Source: a virus. From it: a DNA stretch of 64,000 nucleotides. The position numbers and the translations under genes were made by a program. The stretch covers positions 26,334 through 90,333 of the IMG/VR virus record IMGVR_UViG_3300027375_000003; one strand, written 5' to 3'. The notes below the pieces were generated by a model that was not told where the DNA came from, ran no database searches, and was given only the letters and a program-made list of their open reading frames with translations. Below are positions 26,540 through 35,450 of the stretch, piece by piece (positions within the stretch are counted from its first letter, which is position 1; each line of letters starts with the position of its first letter).

Positions 26540-29521
26540 TTAAGGGACTGTGGTTATGCCGACATTGCCATACATACTAGAAACCCACCAGCTAGTACCA
26601 TAATAATATATACTTAAACCTTTTGCATCTGAATTGAAGGTGATTGTATTATGTGTACCTTCAATACCACTATTTGCAGTAGTGATTGTAGTGGTTTGAT
26701 TAGATCTAGATCTAAATGTAAGTTGTGTACCATTAGGTGCAACACCTAAAGTTAAAGCAATAGTACCTGCAGGATTGCAGTGATAGGTCTTGCCATTAAA
26801 AATAGTAATAGCACCACTAGCAGTGATATAATCTATCATATCTGAATTAGATATAGCTGTGACATACCAATCTTTAACACCACCTACAATATGAGATATT
26901 AATTGAACAGAACTATATCCACTTAAAATAAAAGCATCTGATGGTGAGTATATAGTACCACCATGTCTAATATTTTGTCCTGTACCACCTGTGTAAATCT
27001 CTGCATAGTTTGCATTTTTGACTGCAATATTAATAACTCTTCCACCTATTGTATCATCATTTAAATTAGGAAGATTCATTTGGAAAACAGCACTACCTAA
27101 AGCACCATTTTCTATAACTACAAAAGACACATCTGAGGTGATATTAGTTGGTGTAGAGGATATTCTTTGTACTTTATAGAATAGACTATTATTTAAACTT
27201 AAAGGCTTATAGGTATAAATAAAAGAAGTATCTGTTAGTAAAGTAGTATTTGAAGATGAATCTAAAACTTTAAGATCATTGAATATTTCCCATCTGTCAT
27301 TTGTTTCATCCCATTTAATATAGCTGTTAGTACTTGTACCCCTCTCTACTTCAATTTGTACACTTTTTGTAGGTGATCCTGTTTCATCACTATTTAATAA
27401 GATAGCAGTAGTAGATTGATTTTCTTTTTTAGAGTGTATTCTAAGAGGTATGGTATCAATATCATCTACTGTGGTTGCACCATTCATTGTACTAATTTCT
27501 ACTGTACCATTATCTACTCTACGAACTATATTATTGCCATTCCATTGAGCATTGGTAATTAGAGTATAAACAATATTTGCCGAAGTAGTAGTGCTTGAAC
27601 TAAAACCACTCAATACAAGTGCATAAGAAGGTAATTCTCCTGATCCTAATTCTGTTGTACTTACATAAGCATAAAAATCAGGCACTAAAGATTCAATATC
27701 AGTACTGTCCATATTAAAATAATAAGTTTTATTTGGATCTAAATAAGCAATAGCATTTACAGTAGGTGTAGGTGTTGTGTTATTATATGTTGAACCTGCA
27801 CTTGCAATATAACGATAATAACCAGCACCTGTGTTTTCGGAAAGATGATCTAAATTAGATAAACGAACAACATCTCTTGTAATACCATTGTCATCTGTAC
27901 TAAAAATATAAAAATACTCACTATCACCTAAAGATAAAGAATTATACTTAACATAAATATAAACAGGGAAATGATTGTTTTCAATCTCAATTTGTTCTGT
28001 TGTAATGTTATTAGCATCTAACATATTTATTGTAGTAGTAGTAGCATCTAAAGTATCTGTTGCGAAAGATGTAGAAAAAGAACTTGGTTCTATATCCCAT
28101 CTTTGATTTTCTTCATTCCATTCAATATAACTATTAGTGCCTATCCCTCTCTCTACTTCGAGAGCAATGACATTTGAACCATCTACATTAGGATTGCCTG
28201 TGTAATCACTATTTAATAAAATTGCATTTTTACCTTTTTGGATTTTTAAAGAAGTCTTAGCTTGAATATCACTCACAGAAGTAGGACTACTTATATCAGA
28301 AACATCTATAAATCCAAATCCACCTAAAATCCCTGCTTTGTAAACAACATCACTTTCTTTCCAAGTAGAACCTCTGACAAATGTATATGTTACGATAGCA
28401 GTTGTAGTATTTACATCATATCCGTCAAATACTTTCCAATATGTTGGAGCATATCCTAAAATAGAATTACTTGCATAAATTTGAAAATCTAAATTAGACA
28501 AGTCTATTGCATCACTCACCATATGAAAATAATAAGTTTTATTTGGATTAATATAGACAATACCATTGATAGTAGGTGGTGTGGTGTTATTATATGTTGA
28601 TGCTGAATATGCAATATAACGATTATATCCAGCACTTTGATTTAATTTTAGTTTTGGCGAACTAAAATTAACTTTTATCGGAATGACTTCTCTTGTAAGA
28701 CCATTATCGTCTGTACTAAAGATATAAAAATACTCATTGTCTGTAAAGGATGTAGCATTATACTTAACATAAATATAGACAGGAATGAGATTATTTGAGA
28801 TAGTGGTTTCAGAAAGAATTGTTAAATCTTTTGTATCATCACTGCCTATTGTCAAATTTTCAGAAAAATAAACATTGGAATTAAAATCCCACCAATCATT
28901 TGTTTCATCCCATTTAATTTTAGCATTTGTTAATGCACCTCTCTCTACTTCAAGAGCAATAATATCTGCTTGTTGTCCATTACCTGTTCTATCTGCATTT
29001 AATAAAATAGCAGGTGTAGTAGAAGTGTCTGTTGGTTTTTTAATTGAAACTTGACCATCTGTTGTTAAAGATAGACCATTTGAAGTAACTACACCTGTAA
29101 AGGTAGCAGATGATCCACTAAAAATACCTGCTTTTAAAGTAGAATATGTTTTTGTAAGACTTGTGAAATTTGTTGTTGCACTCGTTGCACCTGCTACTGT
29201 TGCAAGTTCAAATTGATTTAAAGTTTCATTCCAAATAAAAACAGCAGGATTTTCTGTACTTCCTCTTTGTAAAAACAAGCCTGCATCTGTACTAGCAGTA
29301 GGATTAAGATTAGCATTTTTAGCTAATGTAATCACAGGATCTTCTATTGTCAAAGTAACACTATCTATTGTTGTAGTTGTACCATTAACAGTCAAATTTC
29401 CATCTATTGTTATATACCCATCAAATGTAGTATTGCCTTTATCTTGAACATAAATCACATTATTTACATTCTTATTTGTACCACTACCTGCATTGCCACC
29501 TGTAAATGAACTTGTAGGCAT
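26540..29521 (-). CDS. Tail fibre protein with internal repeats (993 aa)
   Basis: The N-terminal region contains DGNLTVNGTTTTIDSVTLT followed by IEDPVITLAKN, a pattern found widely in myovirus fibres. The body has internal repeats: AILLN-D-TG...(VE-ERG)...I-W-E-N--W occurs three times, with a degenerate copy near residue 100, and PVYIYVKYN...DxEYFYIFSTDDNG occurs twice, near residues 240 and 535. The C-terminal 80 residues (NPAGTIALTLGVAPNG, then TFRSRSNQTTTITTA) look like a terminal beta domain that could bind the receptor. GGAGTAAAGAAAA precedes ATG. Repeats of this type let fibres change length by recombination. Confidence 0.8.
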   Translation of the reverse strand: MPTSSFTGGNAGSGTNKNVNNVIYVQDKGNTTFDGYITIDGNLTVNGTTTTIDSVTLTIEDPVITLAKNANLNPTASTDAGLFLQRGSTENPAVFIWNETLNQFELATVAGATSATTNFTSLTKTYSTLKAGIFSGSSATFTGVVTSNGLSLTTDGQVSIKKPTDTSTTPAILLNADRTGNGQQADIIALEVERGALTNAKIKWDETNDWWDFNSNVYFSENLTIGSDDTKDLTILSETTISNNLIPVYIYVKYNATSFTDNEYFYIFSTDDNGLTREVIPIKVNFSSPKLKLNQSAGYNRYIAYSASTYNNTTPPTINGIVYINPNKTYYFHMVSDAIDLSNLDFQIYASNSILGYAPTYWKVFDGYDVNTTTAIVTYTFVRGSTWKESDVVYKAGILGGFGFIDVSDISSPTSVSDIQAKTSLKIQKGKNAILLNSDYTGNPNVDGSNVIALEVERGIGTNSYIEWNEENQRWDIEPSSFSTSFATDTLDATTTTINMLDANNITTEQIEIENNHFPVYIYVKYNSLSLGDSEYFYIFSTDDNGITRDVVRLSNLDHLSENTGAGYYRYIASAGSTYNNTTPTPTVNAIAYLDPNKTYYFNMDSTDIESLVPDFYAYVSTTELGSGELPSYALVLSGFSSSTTTSANIVYTLITNAQWNGNNIVRRVDNGTVEISTMNGATTVDDIDTIPLRIHSKKENQSTTAILLNSDETGSPTKSVQIEVERGTSTNSYIKWDETNDRWEIFNDLKVLDSSSNTTLLTDTSFIYTYKPLSLNNSLFYKVQRISSTPTNITSDVSFVVIENGALGSAVFQMNLPNLNDDTIGGRVINIAVKNANYAEIYTGGTGQNIRHGGTIYSPSDAFILSGYSSVQLISHIVGGVKDWYVTAISNSDMIDYITASGAITIFNGKTYHCNPAGTIALTLGVAPNGTQLTFRSRSNQTTTITTANSGIEGTHNTITFNSDAKGLSIYYYGTSWWVSSMYGNVGITTVP

Positions 29522-29527
29522 TTTTCT

Positions 29528-32422
29528 TTACTCCATCATCAATCTGTTTTTAGTGTTGTAGATACTTGCAATCGTGTAATTACTACCTAATGTAATTTTA
29601 TTCTCACTATCCAATTCTGCATATCTACTAATCAAAACCAAAAGCACTTCACCTTTTCTGAAATATAAAGTGTTTGATTTCGCTTTACATAATAAAGGTA
29701 ATACATTTTTATGACTTACTTCACTAGAGAAAGGTGATGAATAAGTGACAGGTAAATATCCTGAACCACCTTCATAAATTGTATTGCCTTGTGAGTCTGT
29801 TGTCTTGCTTGTAAAAGTCAAATCCGTGTTAATATCAATAGGCATAAAGTTATTAAGACTTAACATACCAGCATCAATATTAAAATCACTAATAGAGATC
29901 TGTGCATTTGCTCTTAAATCCCATTCGTCTAAGTCAAAATCACTATGGATACCTACCATGTCACTTGCACTCGGATAAGGATAAGATACACTTAAACTGC
30001 CTTTGCTTGTTTGAATAGCATACATAGATTTAGAAATATAAATAGGCTCAACATCAATCGTTAATCCTGATGGGATTGTAGTTTGAGATGCTAGGTATCT
30101 ATAATAGACCATCGTTCTAGCTTTGTTTGCTAGTAAAGGATAATATTTTAAGCTAACTAAAGTTTGACCTGCATTTGTTAAAGCATTTACCAAAACACTC
30201 GCATCGGATTTATTGTAATCAGATGTATTAAGTACATCTGAATATCCAGCACCTACTTCTTGATCTTCATATTGCACAAAATAAGTAATGCCATCACCAT
30301 AGAATTTAAAAGGAGTTAAGATTTCTGTGGCAGACTTACTTACAAGTTCTATTGTCTGTATTTTCTTAACATACTCTAAAGCAATTTCTCTATTCGTATC
30401 ATTAAAAGATGCTAAAACACCATCTTCAAATTCTGAAAAGAAAAGACTAGATTCGTTAATAACACTACCTTGTGGATAAACACTTGAATCAGGATTTAAT
30501 AAAATAGGTGTTGCACTTAAACCATTACCTTCAGGATAACATAAAGCAAGTTCAATAAAGATATTTCTAGGACTGCCTACATCACCATCTGTAGTATTGC
30601 CTGTCATTTGGTAATTACTTGTAGCAGATAGACCACCATTTACAGTGAAGTCATTTTTATCTAAGATTAAAGAAACCTTTGTTGCAGAGATAAATTCTAT
30701 TTTCTTAAATTGAATATTTTGACTAACTGCTGTAGTTGTGTGTCCATCATCATGCCATGCTCTTAAGACATCAATGATTTTTGTACTTGTTGGGAATGAA
30801 TCAGTAACAGGATTAAAAAAGCCTGCATTATAATAGTTGCCAAAGTCTAAAATGATCTCATCATTTTCATACCAATTAAAAGTACCTACTACTTTATCTA
30901 CATAAGCAAAAGCTGTCGGATCATCATCTGAAATTGTTATTGTTGCGATTACTTTCTCTACATTTGGATAGCCTGAAAATCTTCGTCTTAAACCATCTGC
31001 ATATCCGATTAAATTGCCATAGGTATTTGGTTGAGTAACACCATAATATTCAATCGCATCACAAACCAAAGGTTCTGTACTGCGATCACCATCTGTAATT
31101 TGATTGCCTATATAAAATCTATTTCTACCATCTCTTTGAACTGTCTTAATGTTATTGTCAAAAAGATAATGTGTTTGCTCTGTTAATAGCTTTTCACTGT
31201 CTAAAATATCAATCACTTTCTTTCTCATGTCTGTGATATCCACATCAGATATTAAATCAGCAAATAAACCATCAGGTCTGTCGCTTAATCCAGCAGGAAT
31301 AATAATAGGATCAAGATCTAGCCAATTTTCTGTTGCACCTGTATGTGTAGATAATAAAGCACCATTAGGATTAACAGGATTAAAACCACCACTATTTCTA
31401 CGATTGACAAAACAAATAGGTAAAGCATATACATATCCATCTACAGTACCTAAATCAGTAGCAGATGCTTCATTACCTGAGCCTGCAATCCATAAGCCAT
31501 TATCTGTTGAGCTTGCACTAAAAGAATAAGAAGTAGGTGATCCATTAGTACCTTGTGCTTTAACATTAGTAGTATCTGAAAAACCATCTTGATATGTATC
31601 TACTGCAAAGTTATCTACTGTTCGGAAACGATATTGATATTGTATTCTCTTAGTGGACTCTGCATTTAAAGTAGTATCATAAATATCATCATCTAACCAA
31701 GCACCTGTTAAAGATTGCACATTGCCATAAATGTATATCTTATTATTCGCAGGAATATTTAAACCACTTGATTCACCTGTGGCAGGTGTTACAGTAATAG
31801 CAAGTGATGTTGTACTAATGGAAACAGTAGTATCTAAAGTTAAGAAAATAAAATCTGTACCTTTGCTATCTGAACTGACTACATTAGATAAGCTACTTAA
31901 AGCAGTAGCAATATTTAAAGCAGTGACATATTTATCAGCACCTAAGACAAAATCCACACCACAAGTAATTGTATCTGTATCAATGGTAATCGTATCACCA
32001 TTGGCAACATTATCACCTATTCTTAATCTAGCATTAGGTAAAGTAGCAGGACTAACTAATGCTTTCCAAATTTCTAAAAAGACAAAGGTTGTAGATTTTT
32101 GAGTAGCTGGTGGACTAGATAAAGAGATTTTATTTGAGCCTGTGTTATCATTTGCATAAGCAATTCTAATGACTTTATTTTTAACACGGACATCAAAAGC
32201 ACTTAAAGTTAAGGTATTTGGAGTAGTGTTAAAAACATAATCAGAAAAGATGTCTTTTTTATTTGAAATGATGCCACTAGGTTTGGAATTGACTAGACTA
32301 ATATCTTGAACTAAGTTTAATTCGCTATCAAGTAAAGGTTTGCCTGTTTGAAAGACAACACTCTCATAATTTGTTAAACTAGGATCAAGGTTTCTGGATG
32401 TAGTAGTAATATATTTTGCCAT
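29528..32422 (-). CDS. Baseplate/fibre structural protein (964 aa), paralogue of the 1714-aa protein
   Basis: The N-terminal 400 residues share a set of landmarks with the protein at 20731: VFQTGKPLLDSELNLV, FVFLEIWKALVSP, ESTKRIQYQYRFR, DTYQDGFSD and RPDGLFADLISDVDI. The C-terminal 550 residues differ, so the two proteins seem to use a common attachment domain with different distal parts. Beta-rich, no Cys cluster, no enzymatic motif. Six bases separate it from the fibre gene downstream; AAAAGGTAGATAAGTAAA precedes ATG. Confidence 0.75.
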   Translation of the reverse strand: MAKYITTTSRNLDPSLTNYESVVFQTGKPLLDSELNLVQDISLVNSKPSGIISNKKDIFSDYVFNTTPNTLTLSAFDVRVKNKVIRIAYANDNTGSNKISLSSPPATQKSTTFVFLEIWKALVSPATLPNARLRIGDNVANGDTITIDTDTITCGVDFVLGADKYVTALNIATALSSLSNVVSSDSKGTDFIFLTLDTTVSISTTSLAITVTPATGESSGLNIPANNKIYIYGNVQSLTGAWLDDDIYDTTLNAESTKRIQYQYRFRTVDNFAVDTYQDGFSDTTNVKAQGTNGSPTSYSFSASSTDNGLWIAGSGNEASATDLGTVDGYVYALPICFVNRRNSGGFNPVNPNGALLSTHTGATENWLDLDPIIIPAGLSDRPDGLFADLISDVDITDMRKKVIDILDSEKLLTEQTHYLFDNNIKTVQRDGRNRFYIGNQITDGDRSTEPLVCDAIEYYGVTQPNTYGNLIGYADGLRRRFSGYPNVEKVIATITISDDDPTAFAYVDKVVGTFNWYENDEIILDFGNYYNAGFFNPVTDSFPTSTKIIDVLRAWHDDGHTTTAVSQNIQFKKIEFISATKVSLILDKNDFTVNGGLSATSNYQMTGNTTDGDVGSPRNIFIELALCYPEGNGLSATPILLNPDSSVYPQGSVINESSLFFSEFEDGVLASFNDTNREIALEYVKKIQTIELVSKSATEILTPFKFYGDGITYFVQYEDQEVGAGYSDVLNTSDYNKSDASVLVNALTNAGQTLVSLKYYPLLANKARTMVYYRYLASQTTIPSGLTIDVEPIYISKSMYAIQTSKGSLSVSYPYPSASDMVGIHSDFDLDEWDLRANAQISISDFNIDAGMLSLNNFMPIDINTDLTFTSKTTDSQGNTIYEGGSGYLPVTYSSPFSSEVSHKNVLPLLCKAKSNTLYFRKGEVLLVLISRYAELDSENKITLGSNYTIASIYNTKNRLMME

Positions 32423-32438
32423 TTTACTTATCTACCTT

Positions 32439-33062
32439 TTAAAAAGTCAATCGCCAAGTAATTGCTAAAACAGAATTAGATGGCTTATTGATCACAGGGA
32501 AAGTCAAATAGTTAATCAGAATGTCATAATTCGTAACATCTAAAGTAGTATCATAATCAGGAAAACTAACAGGATCACCATTACCATCTAATAAAGGATA
32601 ATTAGATAAAGGACTTGCATCATAAGGACTAACCAATCCCATTTCATTTAAAGCACCTACTGCTTCACCCTCATTATAAACAGTTGTGAAATCTACAACA
32701 TTCGTAGGAATTGTACTGACTGCAAATGTTGTAGGATTTCTAAATAAGACAGATGCAAATTCTTTACGAGCAATTTCAGTATTTAATCTTCTTTGTCTTT
32801 GATCTGCAACACTAGGTACTAAACTTGTACCTGTTGCACCTGTACCTACTGCTAACATTGTAATAGGTGATCGTGTTGGATATAATCCTGAAAAGAGAAT
32901 AGATGCAAGCAAGCTACCATCTAAAGTGTAAACATTATTTACTTTAATCTCTTGATCATCCAGCTTAATAAACACTTCACCTTTTACACGGTATGTAGTT
33001 TCATTAAATCCAAATCCAAAAGCTACTGAACTTTGTGGTCTTTTAATATTTTCACTAATCAT
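32439..33062 (-). CDS. Putative baseplate-associated protein (207 aa)
   Basis: AAAGGATAGATAAG precedes ATG. The sequence starts MISENIKRPQSSVAFGFGFN and contains a Gly/Thr-rich AVGTGATGTSL segment followed by basic RQRRLNTEIARKEF, then a beta-rich C-terminus ending in TWRLTF. I do not know a named family. Its place between a large wedge-like protein and the fibre-anchor protein suggests a connector or fibre adaptor. Confidence 0.65.
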   Translation of the reverse strand: MISENIKRPQSSVAFGFGFNETTYRVKGEVFIKLDDQEIKVNNVYTLDGSLLASILFSGLYPTRSPITMLAVGTGATGTSLVPSVADQRQRRLNTEIARKEFASVLFRNPTTFAVSTIPTNVVDFTTVYNEGEAVGALNEMGLVSPYDASPLSNYPLLDGNGDPVSFPDYDTTLDVTNYDILINYLTFPVINKPSNSVLAITWRLTF

Positions 33063-33079
33063 TTTTTCTTATCTATCCT

Positions 33080-35446
33080 TTAAAGCGATATGAGTATTAT
33101 TTCAACACTTGCAGTACCATCATATATAACTTGAGTGTTATTATTTAATACATATTGCTCAAGATTTAAGATGCCATTATTTAATAAGAAAGGTGCATTA
33201 TTTACACCACTGCTCTTAAACACAGGACAAACATCCTCAAAAACAAAGGTTTGCTCTAAGCCTATCCACTCATCTTTAAAAAAACTAAACTCACTAGCTA
33301 AACCACTATTGTCTGTTACTGTATCTTTAATTTTAGTTTGTCTAGGCTTTTCAGGTGGATTTGCATTGCCTAATGGATTTGCCATAAATTCATCCACATT
33401 AAAAGCAACCTGCTTAACAATATTCTTAAATGGTATCATGCCTTCATTTAAATCATCAGGTCTAAACCAATCACCACTTTGACTAACTGAACGATTTGTT
33501 AAGCATACAACATCTATCACTATGCCATCTGCTATGCCATTAAAAGTAATTGCATTGCCATTTACTTTATATGCAGTGATATTTGTCAATCCTTGCTTAA
33601 CAGATATCATTCGTTTCACATGAAAAGGTAAAATCACTTTACCATCTAAGACAGATACACTTGCACTAGCAGGTGCTAATACTCTATGCACAGCATTAAT
33701 AACATTGTGTCTGTTTAATTTATTTTTAGAATTTAAAAGCAAAGATGAGTTATTAAGAGTATCTGTATTACTATGTGCATAAAATGATCTTACCCATTCT
33801 TTTACTAATGGATATGTATTCTTATGGTGAAATAAGACCTGTGCATTTCTTTTTTCAATTCTATTCGCAGGCAAAAGATTTGTTGTTGGTCTTTGGTTTC
33901 TAGGTCTATATGAATTAAGCACAAAGCTAGTATCATTTAAAGCAGTGAAACATACTTGATCTGTTTCATCATAAGGATAAGTGATTTCAATTTCAGTAGT
34001 GGATGTACTTAAAGAAATAACACGAGTAAATGGATTGTATTCTGTAATTTCTACACTGCTAGTAAAATCACTTGGTAGGATAGGCATACCATAAATTGTA
34101 TATGGTGTAGAAAAAGGTAAAGTAAATTGACTTGTTAAGACAGGGAAAGTTTGACTATATGTTTTATATCTCAATGGTCTTGTCTTAAAAGAAGATTGTA
34201 GATTTTCTAATAGATATAAGTTAGCTGTGGTAGCAGTCAAAGGTCTATCCAAAGTGAAAACCTGTGCAGATAATTTATATGTATAAGGATTTACTTTTAA
34301 GATGAAATAAGCAGATGCACCTATTAAGACTAATTCACCTTCTTGCATAACTAACATAGATGCAATTAAGCAATGGTTTACAATAGAACCTGTGCCTGTT
34401 AAGTTAAGTCTTGGTACAGAATAAGAAACACTAGGTGCATCATCTGCCAAAACAGTATTAATGGCAACAATCTTTCTCTCTTGATTATTTACACGGATAC
34501 GATCATTTATCCTAAAACCACTATCATACACTCTTAGGAATTTAGAGTTTGTAAGAGTATATCCATAAACACTAGATAAATAAATGCCTTGATCTGTCTT
34601 TCTTAAATCCTCTTGAAACATTAAACCAGCAGTCAAAGAAAAATCAAAGGTAGGTTTATTAATAACTTCTTTAAATAAAGTACTTGGTCTATTACCTATA
34701 TTGACATGAGCAGGTTTAGTTTTTAAGAGTAGCTTATATAAATTATCCTGTAGTGTAATCACATCCTGTTGAAAACCATATAAGACTTCATGTGTATGTC
34801 CACTAGCAGTTTGAACGATGCCATCTAAAACATCATGTTGGTGTAGATCATCACCCCATTTATATCCTATAGGTGCAGATGTTTTACCTAAACCTAAAAT
34901 AGGTGCATATACATAATGTTTATGTCCATTCACTTCTGTTGTCAAAGCATAAGATGAGATAAGACAGTCAATTAAAAAATCACCTATTTCTGAAATCTCA
35001 ACAAGACTATTCGCTTGAACTTTATTAAGAAGATATAAAATAGCTTTACCTGTGCTACCTTGTAATAATGCTTGGATAAGATTTAAAATCGTATATCTCA
35101 ATTCTGTTTCATTATTAAAAGAAGGTCTATCTACAGATTTAGGAAAAAGTAGTCCATAAAGTCTATCATTAAAAAACTCAGGTCTAATTTGAGAGTAGTC
35201 CACTTCATTTACAAGGTCTAAGCAATCTAATAAAAGACTAGAAAGAGTTTTACCTAGACCTTCATATAAAATTCTATTATTGCTACCATATTCGGAAAGG
35301 TAGTTAGATGCTAAAGAACCTGAAAGAGCATTAGCATAAGCGACTACAAGTGAATCCTGTAATGCTTTTTTTTCTTCACTTTTACTGCCAATCGGATCTG
35401 TATTGGCAATTGGGAAATCAGGATAAAAAGGAATTTTATCACTCAT
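33080..35446 (-). CDS. Putative baseplate wedge/structural protein (788 aa) with three HxH motifs
   Basis: The start is four bases after the baseplate-J gene, and both lie in the same operon. The first 170 residues are helical. They are followed by three His-x-His pairs within 45 residues: HKH at 175-177, HQH at 202-204 and HTH at 217-219, which look like a metal-binding cluster. The rest is beta-rich. T4-like wedges pair a J-type protein with a large partner (gp6 with gp7), and this gene has the right position for the partner, but sequence similarity to gp7 is not evident. Confidence 0.65.
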   Translation of the reverse strand: MSDKIPFYPDFPIANTDPIGSKSEEKKALQDSLVVAYANALSGSLASNYLSEYGSNNRILYEGLGKTLSSLLLDCLDLVNEVDYSQIRPEFFNDRLYGLLFPKSVDRPSFNNETELRYTILNLIQALLQGSTGKAILYLLNKVQANSLVEISEIGDFLIDCLISSYALTTEVNGHKHYVYAPILGLGKTSAPIGYKWGDDLHQHDVLDGIVQTASGHTHEVLYGFQQDVITLQDNLYKLLLKTKPAHVNIGNRPSTLFKEVINKPTFDFSLTAGLMFQEDLRKTDQGIYLSSVYGYTLTNSKFLRVYDSGFRINDRIRVNNQERKIVAINTVLADDAPSVSYSVPRLNLTGTGSIVNHCLIASMLVMQEGELVLIGASAYFILKVNPYTYKLSAQVFTLDRPLTATTANLYLLENLQSSFKTRPLRYKTYSQTFPVLTSQFTLPFSTPYTIYGMPILPSDFTSSVEITEYNPFTRVISLSTSTTEIEITYPYDETDQVCFTALNDTSFVLNSYRPRNQRPTTNLLPANRIEKRNAQVLFHHKNTYPLVKEWVRSFYAHSNTDTLNNSSLLLNSKNKLNRHNVINAVHRVLAPASASVSVLDGKVILPFHVKRMISVKQGLTNITAYKVNGNAITFNGIADGIVIDVVCLTNRSVSQSGDWFRPDDLNEGMIPFKNIVKQVAFNVDEFMANPLGNANPPEKPRQTKIKDTVTDNSGLASEFSFFKDEWIGLEQTFVFEDVCPVFKSSGVNNAPFLLNNGILNLEQYVLNNNTQVIYDGTASVEIILISL

Positions 35447-35450
35447 GTTT

